A stretch of 13,322 bases of DNA. It comes from Synergistaceae bacterium (GTDB lineage: Bacteria; Synergistota; Synergistia; Synergistales; Aminobacteriaceae). The notes beneath the pieces are model-generated. The model was not told the origin of the DNA, ran no database searches, and was given only the letters and a program-made list of their open reading frames with translations. The DNA lies in contig JAFSNU010000048.1 of assembly GCA_017447325.1 (NCBI GenBank), forward strand, positions 1 through 13,322, read 5' to 3'. Below are positions 1 to 7,033 of the stretch, piece by piece. The translations under genes were made by a program, and so were the position numbers. Within the stretch, counting starts at the first letter, position 1. Each line of letters starts with the position of its first letter.

Positions 1-717
1 GGCGACCGTTACACTACTGAGCAGCATAGAGACACGCTGAAAGTCAACGGCTGGACGTTCGCGCCGGTTGACATAATGGACGAGAACGGAACGGCGATGC
101 TGCCGGTGAAGGGCGGCAAGTGGTTTACTGAGATGTCCGTCGGTAAAGACATGTTAAAATATGACTCGCTTGTTGCATTAACGCACTTTAAAGGACACGT
201 TCAGGGCGGCTTCGGCGGGTCGAATAAGAATATCGGCATAGGCTGCGCGGACGGACGCATTGGCAAGGCGATGATACACACAACTCCTAATCAGCCCAAC
301 CAGTGGGATATTGCGAAAGAAGAGTTTATGGAGCGCATGACCGAGTCGACTAAAGCGACTATAGACTATTTCGGAAAGCGCGTGACGTTCATAAACGTGA
401 TGCGCAATATGTCGGTATCGTGCGACTGCGAGGGCGTAGCTGCCGAGCCGGTTGTGACTCCGAACGTCGGTATTTTGGGCTCACTCGATATTTTAGCGAT
501 AGACCAGGCGAGCGTTGACTTGATTTACGCTATGAAAGAGGACGAGCATCATGCTTTAGTTGAGCGCATGGAGACGCGCCACGGTCTGCGTCAGCTGTCG
601 TACATGAAGGAGTTAAACATGGGCAATAGTAAATATATCTTGATTGATTTAGATAATGACGAGATTAGAATTTGCCCGTCTGAAGCCGTGAAAGATTTAA
701 AGCCGTTTGAAGCTTAA
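1..717 (+). CDS. DUF362 domain protein, 5'-truncated by the window edge
   Basis: The reading frame is open from base 1, so 238 residues of the C-terminal part are visible and the N-terminus lies outside the window. An internal ATG at 76 is in frame, but the protein clearly continues upstream: GWTFAPVDIMDENG fits the family. Family hallmarks seen are the HFKGHVQGGFGGSNKNIGIGC block (about residues 63-83 of the visible part), with a Gly-rich loop and a conserved Cys, then CDCEG and the NVGILGSLDILAIDQASVD block. DUF362 proteins often sit beside or are fused to 4Fe-4S ferredoxin domains. No CxxCxxCxxxC ferredoxin motif is visible here, so this is the stand-alone form. The biochemical role of the family is not established. 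The gene is followed by a hairpin terminator, so it probably ends its transcription unit. Family assignment is good; function is unknown. Confidence 0.85.
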   Translation, partial: GDRYTTEQHRDTLKVNGWTFAPVDIMDENGTAMLPVKGGKWFTEMSVGKDMLKYDSLVALTHFKGHVQGGFGGSNKNIGIGCADGRIGKAMIHTTPNQPNQWDIAKEEFMERMTESTKATIDYFGKRVTFINVMRNMSVSCDCEGVAAEPVVTPNVGILGSLDILAIDQASVDLIYAMKEDEHHALVERMETRHGLRQLSYMKELNMGNSKYILIDLDNDEIRICPSEAVKDLKPFEA

Positions 718-735
718 AATTTAAAATTAATATTT

Positions 736-786
736 AAAGCCTCTGCAAGCTTGCAAAATTTATAGCTTGGCAGGGGCTTTATGTTT
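736..786 (+). terminator. Intrinsic terminator after the DUF362 gene
   Basis: An inverted repeat pairs 736-750 (AAAGCCTCTGCAAGC) with 765-780 (GCTTGGCAGGGGCTTT). There is one bulged G, one G:T pair and a 14-nt AT-rich loop, and the 3' arm ends in TTT followed by ATGTTTTAG. It lies 19 bp after the DUF362 stop codon. The U-tract is interrupted, so efficiency is uncertain. Confidence 0.7.
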
Positions 787-1071
787 TAGTTATAACTCGT
801 TAAATTTCCGTGTTAATACTATGTTTTAGTAAATTAATATTATAAAATTGCTGCTTATAATTATAATCTGCAAGTTTTAATTGCAGGCTGTCTTGCTTTA
901 AATATATTTTAGTGCCTAATTTGCGGGGCAGCGAGACGACGCATGTCTATACTTGTTTTATAGCCGCCTTAATGCTTGCGTACGCAATATATTTAGGCTT
1001 GGCGTCAAAATCTCAAAAATTATTTAAAATTATTTAACTAGATTAAATATAAAGCTCCGTTCTACACGTTT
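787..1071. other. AT-rich spacer between the DUF362 terminator and the decayed genes
   Basis: Apart from the weak 912-1037 frame, this stretch holds A/T-rich DNA with no complete gene, no tRNA-like cloverleaf and no strong inverted repeat that I can see. A promoter for the downstream, now decayed, genes would be expected here. TATAAT-like hexamers are so common in this composition that I cannot single one out. Confidence 0.5.
912..1037 (+). pseudogene. Possible remnant of a small membrane protein gene
   Basis: This 41-codon frame starts at GTG 912 and ends at TAA 1035-1037. It contains a hydrophobic segment, TCFIAALMLAYAIYLGLA, followed by a basic/polar tail, SKSQKLFKII. That composition looks like a transmembrane helix with a cytoplasmic end, and the codons are more GC-containing than the surrounding A/T spacer. 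There is no convincing ribosome binding site, and the frame stays open a little upstream of the GTG. Because the next two genes are decayed, this may be the surviving end of a third dead gene. It may also be chance. The family is not recognised. Confidence 0.25.
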
Positions 1072-1964
1072 ATATTTTTGCTGCTGGCCGGTTATGACTA
1101 TTTGACTTGGTGTTGGCCGTGCCTTTGTTCGCAAATTACACGGGAAAAGTCACGTTTGATATGAATTTGAAGGACGCGGCTAAAGCTGAGAAGGCCGAAC
1201 TGCGGCTGACTTATCCGTTGTCAGATCAGAATCAGACTATAACTAAGATGGCATTAAGGCAAACCTTGACTCTAAAGTCGGCGTGGAGAGCGACGCCAAG
1301 AGCGGCACTGTGTATCTTCATGCAGTTTGTACGAAGCCCGGCGCAGTGCCGACGCTGAAGATGAGCTTCAAGCTTGACTCGCATTACGCAAAGAACTTAA
1401 ATATTAACGAGACTATGGACGGACTTCCGTCGGAGACTTTAAAATATATCGAGGCGACCCGTCATTGCCGATTAATAAGAGCCTCTGCGCTGATGCAGGT
1501 TTGCCGATTAAAGAGGACGCAAAGTTTTTAAGACACGCAAAGAAAATCTATGAATGGGTTATCGCTAACACTTTCAGGTACGAGGGCGTGAAAGAGGGCT
1601 GCGGCCTTGCGCTGCCTATTTGCACAATAGAGGAAAAGCAGGGCGGCGGCTATTTTGCAGCTCTGCGAGGCTGGCTGACATTAGCTCGGTGTTTGTTGCT
1701 ATTACAAGAGCCTCGGGACTTCCCACGAGCGGCGTTTACGGCTTGAGATTTGAGCCGGTGAAGTAAGGGCGAGATTACCGGAAATTATCATTGCTGGCCT
1801 GAGTTTTATGTGCCTGGAACAGGCTGGGTGCGGACGTCCGCAAGAAGATGCTGAACGAGAAGATAGAGAAAGTTGAAGATTTCAAGAAATGGAGCGGAGA
1901 CGAGTTATTACGCATAGCGTTAAACCGTAGAATTTTGCGGAGAATTTATGACGGGAAGTTTTAA
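1072..1964 (+). pseudogene. Exported transglutaminase-like protein, frameshifted
   Basis: Joining successive frames gives a recognisable transglutaminase-like (COG1305-type) protein. A hydrophobic N-terminus ending LVLAVPLFA looks like a signal peptide. It is followed by NYTGKVTFDMNLKDAAKAEKAELRLTYPLS (frame 3), then VESDAKSGTVYLHA to DGLPSETLKYIEA (frame 2). Next come INKSL to KKIYEWVIANTFRYEGVKEGCG (frame 1), DISSVFVAITRASGLPTSGVYGLRFEPVK (frame 3) and NYHCWPEFYVPGTGW (frame 1). ADVRKKMLNEKIEKVEDFKKW runs to the stop at 1962-1964 (frame 3). The catalytic His with GTGW is still legible. The segment just before DISSVFVA, where the family's catalytic Cys lies, is scrambled. At least five frame changes are needed, so it cannot make the full product. 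Its end overlaps the ATG of the next gene (1948), as in an operon. Sequencing error is possible but would have to be confined to this stretch. Confidence 0.8.
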
Positions 1965-2595
1965 TAATAACGCGTTAATAATATTTTCGCGCCTGCCTGT
2001 AGGGAGCGAGACTAAAACGCGTCTTGCAGGCGTGTTGACTGAGCAGGAACGAGAGCAGCTGCATAGCAAAATATATTTAAAAGCGTGTTATAGTTTAGAG
2101 ATAAATTTAATAAGCTTGATGTTTATCTTTACTGGACGAGTGCTAAAGCTGATATTAAAGATTATATTAATCTTATACCCCAAGGCTTTATACTGCGCAG
2201 ACAGTGCGAGAGCGGGGGCTTGGGCGACAGAATGCGCGAGGCCATGCTCGCTATATTTATAGATAATAATTATAATCGCGCTTGTTTAATCGTCTGTGAT
2301 ATTCCGGACTTGAAAGCTGAGAATTTAGAACACGCGTTCAATGCGTTAAATTATAATGACGCTGTTATCGCGCTAAGTTCGACGGCGGTTACTGGCTAAT
2401 CGGCATGAGAAAGTTTATAGATTTATTTAATATAGATTTAAAGCTTTGGGGCGGTCAGGACGTCTTGAGCGCGACGATTAATAAAGTGAAAGCTTGCGGC
2501 GAGTCCTGCGAGTTTTAGCTGAGCTGTTAGAAGCTGATAAAAACACGCCGGAAGATTTAGAGCAAGTTTTAAACAGCAAAGCAAGCCTCGCATAG
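1948..2595 (+). pseudogene. TIGR04282/DUF2064-type glycosyltransferase, frameshifted
   Basis: The start ATG at 1948 follows GGAG with a 5-nt gap and opens with NNALIIFSRLPVGSETKTRLAGVLTEQE, the typical N-terminus of this family of GT-A-like nucleotidyl/sugar transferases. The frame then changes near 2100-2117 to DVYLYWTSAKADIKDYINLIP and GGLGDRMREAMLAIFIDNNYNRACLIVCDIPDL (frame 3, closed by TAA at 2397). DGGYWLIGMRKFIDLF follows in frame 2 from 2381. Near 2512 it returns to frame 1, VLAELLEADKNTPEDLEQVL, ending at TAG 2593-2595. The family position normally reading D-C-P-D is D-I-P-D here. The TADGGYW junction fits loss of one copy of a 7-bp repeat (GACGGCG). Three frame changes make it non-functional as read. 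Its start overlaps the dead transglutaminase-like gene by 17 bp. The family is known in radical-SAM/selenium- and arsenosugar-associated loci, but its role here is unknown. Confidence 0.8.
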
Positions 2596-2654
2596 TTTAA
2601 AATCATGTAAAACTTCATGCTTAAAAATTTATAGCAAGCCTCGCAGAGCTTAAA
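2581..2654. repeat. Pair of imperfect direct repeats
   Basis: The 12-mer GCAAGCCTCGCA occurs at 2581-2592 and again at 2634-2645. Including the following bases, 21 nt match with two differences (2581-2601 versus 2634-2654). The first copy forms the last codons of the dead transferase gene. The second lies in the spacer before the convergent membrane-protein gene. It could be a short duplication or a decayed terminator-like element; no function is evident. Confidence 0.55.
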
Positions 2655-2669
2655 GCTTTATAGCTTATT

Positions 2670-3611
2670 CTAAAATATCAACGGCAGCGCGGCGATTAAC
2701 ACGCAGATAAAAACTAACGGCAAGACAGTCATTAAATTCCAAAATAACATCTTGCGCGCTAATTTCGCGTTAAATAATCCGAAATAATATCCGGCGTTCT
2801 GACGCAAAACGCGCGTCGCAATTCCCAAACCGCTGCCCAAGATTAAAGCAAACACGGCCTGAGCGCCCGTCAAGTCTCCGGCCGTTAAACTCCCGCCCGC
2901 CATAGACAACGCAGCCGACACGTGAGCAATCGAACTCGCGGCGACCGTCCAGCCTGCAAGCGGTATGAAACTTAAAAATTTTAAATTCATGAATAAATCT
3001 TTAAACGCGTTATTTAACACAGGCACTAAAGCATAGGCTAAAGCAAAGAACAGCCAAGCCAGCGGCATTGTCTTTAATAATTTGCGCCATAAATTTAATT
3101 TAAAATTAGTTCGAGTTTTATTATCTTGATTAAGATTATTATTTAAGTCGGCCAGCGAGTCTTGATTATCTTTATTCACTCTTCGCAAAATTAAAAATGC
3201 GAGTATAAATCTCGCCGCGCTTCGTGCAAACAAAAATAATGCGAATATCAAACCGGGATAGCCGGCCATGCTGAAAGCTAAAATGCAAGTCGCCGGCCAT
3301 CGCCTTAAATATCCCGGGAACGGCAGCATTAATACTCCCCACAGAGCAGTCCGCTCGTTGATTTTATTTTCCTCAAGCGCAGAAGATAATAAAGCGGCTC
3401 CGGCTTTAGAAGACCCAAGGCTTAAAGTCAGCGCAAGCCCCATTATAGAGCCCAGGCCGTGACGTTTTAAAAACGGCGTGATCTTAAACATTAATTTGTC
3501 AGCTATTTTAAATCTTAAAATTAAATCGCCTAAGATCAAGCCGATTAAAATATCTATCGTAAGCCAGAGCTCGCCGCGCAGTAAGCCCTTAAAATTTATT
3601 AAATTATTCAA
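2670..3611 (-). CDS. Multi-pass membrane protein, Gate/nucleoside-recognition-like
   Basis: This is a 313-residue integral membrane protein with about eight hydrophobic segments, a charged cytoplasmic-type loop around residues 143-172 (RRVNKDNQDSLADLNNNLNQDNKTR) and no signal peptide. The two halves look similar in plan, each with a small-residue helix: LGLALTLSLGSSKAGAALLSSALEENKINERTA in the first, GSGLGIATRVLRQNAGYYFGLFN in the second. I believe this is the Gate/nucleoside-recognition superfamily (COG3366-like), recognised by general appearance only. The start is TTG at 3611. The upstream codons reach a TAA within two triplets and the first in-frame ATG is far inside, so TTG is the only sensible choice, with no clear Shine-Dalgarno. 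It lies 20 bp after cobI on the same strand and is almost certainly co-transcribed with it. That suggests a membrane role linked to corrinoids or cobalt, which is inference. Confidence 0.65.
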   Translation of the reverse strand: MNNLINFKGLLRGELWLTIDILIGLILGDLILRFKIADKLMFKITPFLKRHGLGSIMGLALTLSLGSSKAGAALLSSALEENKINERTALWGVLMLPFPGYLRRWPATCILAFSMAGYPGLIFALFLFARSAARFILAFLILRRVNKDNQDSLADLNNNLNQDNKTRTNFKLNLWRKLLKTMPLAWLFFALAYALVPVLNNAFKDLFMNLKFLSFIPLAGWTVAASSIAHVSAALSMAGGSLTAGDLTGAQAVFALILGSGLGIATRVLRQNAGYYFGLFNAKLARKMLFWNLMTVLPLVFICVLIAALPLIF

Positions 3612-3631
3612 GATTTAAATTTTTATTTTAT

Positions 3632-4330
3632 TTATCTATGCAGTAATAACAGCGAAAGATATTCGTCAGGAGATTTTAACGCGTCCTCGCCGTAATAAAT
3701 TTTCTGATCAGGCAAGCCCGCCCGGTCAACTCTAACTATCTCCCGCCATGTGCCAGTCTGCATTACCATTTCTTTTAACGAATCTTTCAGCGCGCTCGGC
3801 TTATACACAGCCGCGGCCTCGGCGTATTTTAAAGCCTGCTCGATGCGTTTAATATTCGCCGTGCCGGGGATGACGCACAAAATATCCTCGCCCATGGCCA
3901 AAAATTTTTTCGCGCATGAAGCCGCCAGCGAGTGAGCCGATATGCCCGGGATTAATTCAAGCTCTAAATTAATATCTTTAAAATTATTCTGCCACACGTC
4001 GTATAAATACGCTCCGGTCGCATACAACGCCGAGTCTCCGATAACAGGCAGCAAAATATTATTCGCATTTTCCCATAAAGATTTTAAATTATTAAGCTGC
4101 TCTAAAATAATCGCGTCGCGCTTAATATTATCTTTGATCATCGGGAATATAAAAGGCGTGAAATTTTTATCAGCGCTTAAATTAGCCTTTAACGCCTCGC
4201 CTGCGACGCTCGCCTTGCCCTCGCGCGTGACAGGCTCTAAAATTAAATCAGCCCGCTCCGCCGCTTTAATTGCCGCTTTAGTAACTAAATCAGGATCGCC
4301 TGGACCTACGCCCGCAACTGTCAATCTCAT
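3632..4330 (-). CDS. cobI: Precorrin-2 C20-methyltransferase (CobI/CbiL)
   Basis: This cytoplasmic S-adenosylmethionine-dependent tetrapyrrole methylase has 232 residues, the usual length. In cobalamin ring synthesis CobI methylates C20 of precorrin-2 and CbiL that of cobalt-factor II. Seen in the sequence are the N-terminal VAGVGPGDPDLVTKAA motif (residues 5-20) of the C20 family, the GDSALY motif (98-103) in place of the common GDPxxY, and ELIPGISAHSLAASCAKKFLAMGEDILCVIPGT (125-157) of the SAM-binding region. The start ATG follows GGGAG with a long 13-nt gap. No other cob/cbi gene is in the window, so aerobic or anaerobic pathway use cannot be decided, although the surroundings suggest an anaerobe (CbiL). 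The membrane-protein gene follows 20 bp downstream. The Ser in place of Pro in GDPxxY is mildly unusual. Confidence 0.88.
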   Translation of the reverse strand: MRLTVAGVGPGDPDLVTKAAIKAAERADLILEPVTREGKASVAGEALKANLSADKNFTPFIFPMIKDNIKRDAIILEQLNNLKSLWENANNILLPVIGDSALYATGAYLYDVWQNNFKDINLELELIPGISAHSLAASCAKKFLAMGEDILCVIPGTANIKRIEQALKYAEAAAVYKPSALKDSLKEMVMQTGTWREIVRVDRAGLPDQKIYYGEDALKSPDEYLSLLLLHR

Positions 4331-4606
4331 TTTGAATAAACAACTCCCGTTTAAAAATTAAAATTTTATTTTATAATTTAAATCTAAAAAATTTTCGGCT
4401 TGAGTTCAAAAAATTTTTCAACTACAAAAATTTACTATAAATTATTTTGCCGCAATAATTTATAAAATTAATTTTAAAAATAATACTACACAAAATTTTT
4501 TCAAGCTCGCCCGTCTTGCATCGCAAAATATTTTTAAATAAAAATTTATAATATAATTTATTATAGCTTTAAAGTCTTAATTTAAAGTAAAAGTTTGGAG
4601 GATTTA
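4331..4606. promoter_or_regulatory. AT-rich divergent intergenic region
   Basis: This spacer separates divergent cobI (minus) and the membrane-anchored protein gene (plus), so it must contain promoters for both. TATAAT hexamers occur at 4547-4552 and 4552-4557 on the + strand, but no TTGACA-like box sits 16-18 bp upstream. The nearest, TTGCAT at 4516-4521, is 25 bp away. Runs of AAAAAATTTT at about 4386-4395 and 4409-4418 are repeated. I see no riboswitch; in particular there is no recognisable cobalamin-riboswitch B12 box before cobI. Confidence 0.4.
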
Positions 4607-5392
4607 TTGAAATTGCGCGAGAGATTTTTTGGCGTGTTAATTGCGGCATTGATCGCAGTATGTTTGCTTGCAGGAGCGGGAGCTTATTTAGTTAATAAAA
4701 TTATTTACGAGGCGAATTTAGATTTAAATGAAGAGCAGGAAAATAATTTAAATAATTTTAAAGAGCCGGAAGTTTTAGCAGTGAGCGTCGCAAGCGAAGA
4801 GTCAGAGAGCGAAGATTTAATTTTAAGTTCAGAAGACGCGAACGGGGATTTAGATTTAAATAATTTAGAGCCCGAGCCGGAAAATAAAATTTATAACGCT
4901 AATATTATTAATAATGTTAAAGATGATAAAGACGATAAAGATGAAAATAAAATTAAGAGTGAGAATAAAAATAATTTAAAAAATAATATTAAGCCTAAGA
5001 GCCGGCGCGTCAAGACGAAAGTTAATAAAAAGGATTTAAGCGAGTATAAAGTTAAAGCAATAAAGGCCGACGAGGATGATTTTATGCCTGAGGACACGAG
5101 CAAGAGCGTGCAGGATTTAAAGACTGAGCTTAATGTAAAGAAGAAGGTCAAAACTTTTGACGGCGGCAAGGGACTTATCGGCGATATTTATCGCGGCGCA
5201 AAGAAGATTGTTGACGGAGCAGGCAAAGCGACGCTTGATACTTCGCGGAAAGTAATAGGCGAGACTATGAATTTAGATATAAATAAGGCAAGGCTGAGAC
5301 CAGGCGGCGGAGGCGTGAAACTGCATTTAGATATTTTGCCTAAAGCTAAAGCTAAAAATAAAAATTTAAAAATTAATAATAAAAATAAATAA
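4607..5392 (+). CDS. Membrane-anchored, highly charged protein of unknown function
   Basis: The start is placed at TTG 4607 because GGAGG (4597-4601) lies 5 nt before it. The upstream in-frame TTG at 4595 would put that ribosome binding site inside the gene. The 261-residue product begins MKLRERFFG, followed by one transmembrane helix (about 8-29). An acidic Glu/Asp/Ser-rich stretch follows (about 35-92), then a Lys/Asp/Asn-rich low-complexity part with a DDKDDKDENK run (about 100-145). The C-terminus is more ordered: TFDGGKGLIGDIYRGAKKIVDGAGKATLDTSRKVIGETMNLD (about 183-224), then RPGGGGVKLHLDILP and a Lys/Asn tail. The N-in anchor implies that the charged part is extracytoplasmic, perhaps bridging the envelope. 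No family is recognised. It precedes flagellin by 49 bp on the same strand, so the two may be co-transcribed. I see no other evidence for a flagellar role. Confidence 0.75.
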   Translation: MKLRERFFGVLIAALIAVCLLAGAGAYLVNKIIYEANLDLNEEQENNLNNFKEPEVLAVSVASEESESEDLILSSEDANGDLDLNNLEPEPENKIYNANIINNVKDDKDDKDENKIKSENKNNLKNNIKPKSRRVKTKVNKKDLSEYKVKAIKADEDDFMPEDTSKSVQDLKTELNVKKKVKTFDGGKGLIGDIYRGAKKIVDGAGKATLDTSRKVIGETMNLDINKARLRPGGGGVKLHLDILPKAKAKNKNLKINNKNK

Positions 5393-5422
5393 AAATAATT
5401 TATAATAAATAAAAGTTCTCAC

Positions 5423-5443
5423 GGAGGAGATGATTTAAATCAT
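5423..5443 (+). promoter_or_regulatory. Flagellin ribosome binding site with palindrome before the start codon
   Basis: GGAGGAG at 5423-5429 is a strong Shine-Dalgarno sequence. It is followed directly by the perfect 14-bp palindrome ATGATTTAAATCAT (5430-5443), whose last two bases are the first two of the flagellin ATG. The gap to the start codon is 12 nt, longer than usual. Folding the palindrome (5-bp stem, TTAA loop) would shorten the gap but occlude the start codon. The ATG at 5430 opens only a two-codon frame and is too close to the Shine-Dalgarno to be used. Confidence 0.55.
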
Positions 5444-7031
5444 GATGATAAACACTAACATGCCGGCGATTAAGGCGTATAACGTGCTGGATAATACAAG
5501 CAGCGCGCTTAATAAGACTGTGCAGCGTCTTGCGTCAGGGCTTAAAATCATGTCGGCTGCTGACGACGCTGCCGGAACAGGCATCAGCGAGAAGATGAGC
5601 TCGCAGATTATCGGCATGGACAAAGCCTCGCAAAATTCACAAAATGTAATTTCAATGCTTCAGACTGCTGAAGGCGCGTTGAGCGACACGCAGAGCATTT
5701 TGGACAGGATGCGCGAGCTTGCAGTCTATGCGACAAGCGACACGTTGACGTCCAACGACAGAGATTTTTTACAGACTGAAGTCGGACAGCTGCAGGCTGA
5801 GATAAATCATATTGCCGAGACAACGCACTTTAATACCAAAAGATTATTGGACGGCACGTCGGACGCGATTTGGTCATCAAGCGATTTAGATTTAAAGGCA
5901 ATTATTAACGGCTCGATAACTCAGCGCGACGAGTTCGGAAATTTAAAGGACTTCGAGGGCAATTATATTTTCGAGATAGAGGCCATAAAGCCCGGGCAGA
6001 CTCAAATTTTAAAGAGCAATATCTTTGACACTGTCACTAACGAGAATAATAATACTTTAATCACAAATTTCTTCACTACCGAGGGCAAATATATAATAGA
6101 AAATCCGCAGAACGTAAAGATAACTCAAGGCGGCGATAAAAGCGCGAACGTCACGCTTTATAAATACGACACGTTAGACGACATAGCTAAAAAATTTAAT
6201 GACGCCATAGCTTACGACTTAGGCCAGGCAGCTTACGTTGACGACGCAAGTCATTTTGCAGTCATTGCGTCCGGTTCTGACGAAAGTAATTCAGAGTCCG
6301 TTAAAAATACTCTTGTCGTTCGCAGCGCGGTATCAGGCAAGGCCGGCGAATTAACTTTCTCGGCGAGGCCGGAGCTCGTTGACGCGTTAGGCTTTAACAC
6401 TGTTCAAGCTTCAAGCGAAACAGAGTTTAATATTTCAGTCAAAGACGCGCATACAGGCGAGTATGTTGATAATTTAAAAGACGTTAAGATCACCGGCAAT
6501 AATATTAAACATGTCATTCATGAGAATATCGACGTCGAGTTCAGCCCGATGGCGGGAATTAAAGCGACCTGGGACGATGCAGATAAAAAATATAATTTAT
6601 CAAGCGGGCTTTACACCGGCGCAATGCACTTGAGCAGCAACGGATTTGCGTTCCAGACCGGCGCGAACTCCGGCGAATCTTTATTCTTTGACATGGGAGC
6701 CATATCAACGCGCGAATTAGGAGTTGAAAGCGTGAGCGTTTTAACCCGCGAGAGCGCGGCCAAGAGCGTAATGCTTATTGACAAAGCCAACGACAAAATT
6801 ATTACTAAACGCACAAGAATAGGCGGCTATATAGGCACGCTTGACAGGAATATAGAGAATTTAAGCAATGCAAGTTCAAATTTAACAGCTGCTAAGAGCC
6901 GCATTATCGACGCGAACATGGCGAAAGAGACAGCCGAGTATGTCAAGCTCAGAATTTTAGCTGACTCCGGCATGTCGGTCTTAGCTCAGGCAAATCAAGT
7001 TCCGGAAGCAGTCGTAAGATTATTAAATTAA
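5442..7031 (+). CDS. fliC: Flagellin
   Basis: This is the secreted subunit of the flagellar filament, 529 residues long, larger than minimal flagellins of about 270-300. The N-terminal D0/D1 domain (1-139) reads MMINTNMPAIKAYN, RLASGLKIMSAADDAAGTGISEKM and RMRELAVYATSDT, ending FNTKRLLDG. A long central part (about 140-400) forms D2/D3-like domains. Residues about 225-320 (DTLDDIAKKFNDAI to ELVDALGFNT) resemble the Flagellin_IN insert. The C-terminal domain begins near FQTGANSGESLFFDMGAISTRELGV (404-428) and ends SRIIDANMAKETAEYVKLRILADSGMSVLAQANQVPEAVVRLL, a canonical D0. Starting at the first of two tandem ATGs (5442) gives the family's M-x-I-N-x-N pattern. No other flagellar gene and no sigma-28 consensus (TAAA-N15-GCCGATAA) lies in the short upstream spacer. 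It ends 2 bp before the convergent DciA-like gene. Confidence 0.96.
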   Translation: MMINTNMPAIKAYNVLDNTSSALNKTVQRLASGLKIMSAADDAAGTGISEKMSSQIIGMDKASQNSQNVISMLQTAEGALSDTQSILDRMRELAVYATSDTLTSNDRDFLQTEVGQLQAEINHIAETTHFNTKRLLDGTSDAIWSSSDLDLKAIINGSITQRDEFGNLKDFEGNYIFEIEAIKPGQTQILKSNIFDTVTNENNNTLITNFFTTEGKYIIENPQNVKITQGGDKSANVTLYKYDTLDDIAKKFNDAIAYDLGQAAYVDDASHFAVIASGSDESNSESVKNTLVVRSAVSGKAGELTFSARPELVDALGFNTVQASSETEFNISVKDAHTGEYVDNLKDVKITGNNIKHVIHENIDVEFSPMAGIKATWDDADKKYNLSSGLYTGAMHLSSNGFAFQTGANSGESLFFDMGAISTRELGVESVSVLTRESAAKSVMLIDKANDKIITKRTRIGGYIGTLDRNIENLSNASSNLTAAKSRIIDANMAKETAEYVKLRILADSGMSVLAQANQVPEAVVRLLN

Positions 7032-7033
7032 AA

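Noticed and set aside
1465..1511. 11-bp repeat TTGCCGATTAA at 1465-1475 and 1501-1511 as a mobile-element or attachment-site signature
   Set aside because: Both copies encode Leu-Pro-Ile within readable transglutaminase-like sequence; no element lies between or beside them.
1072..2595. Programmed frameshifting as an explanation for the broken genes
   Set aside because: About eight changes are needed across two genes, and I saw no slippery heptamer with downstream structure at the break points; small deletions explain them better.
3942..4361. Open frame of 139 codons on the + strand opposite cobI
   Set aside because: It is antisense to a clearly recognised CobI/CbiL methyltransferase, and its translation shows no family features.
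4331..4606. Cobalamin riboswitch upstream of cobI
   Set aside because: The spacer is nearly all A/T and I could not find the conserved B12-box-like sequence or the paired GC-rich helices expected.
4891..5169. Minus-strand frame of 92 codons with a Leu/Ser/Phe-rich hydrophobic product
   Set aside because: It is the complement of the Lys/Asp/Glu-rich low-complexity part of the anchored protein, which produces Leu/Phe/Ser-rich shadows automatically.
5608..5823. Minus-strand frames within the flagellin gene (also 5435-5623 and 6611-6814)
   Set aside because: They lie inside a convincing flagellin frame and have no ribosome binding sites or recognisable domains.
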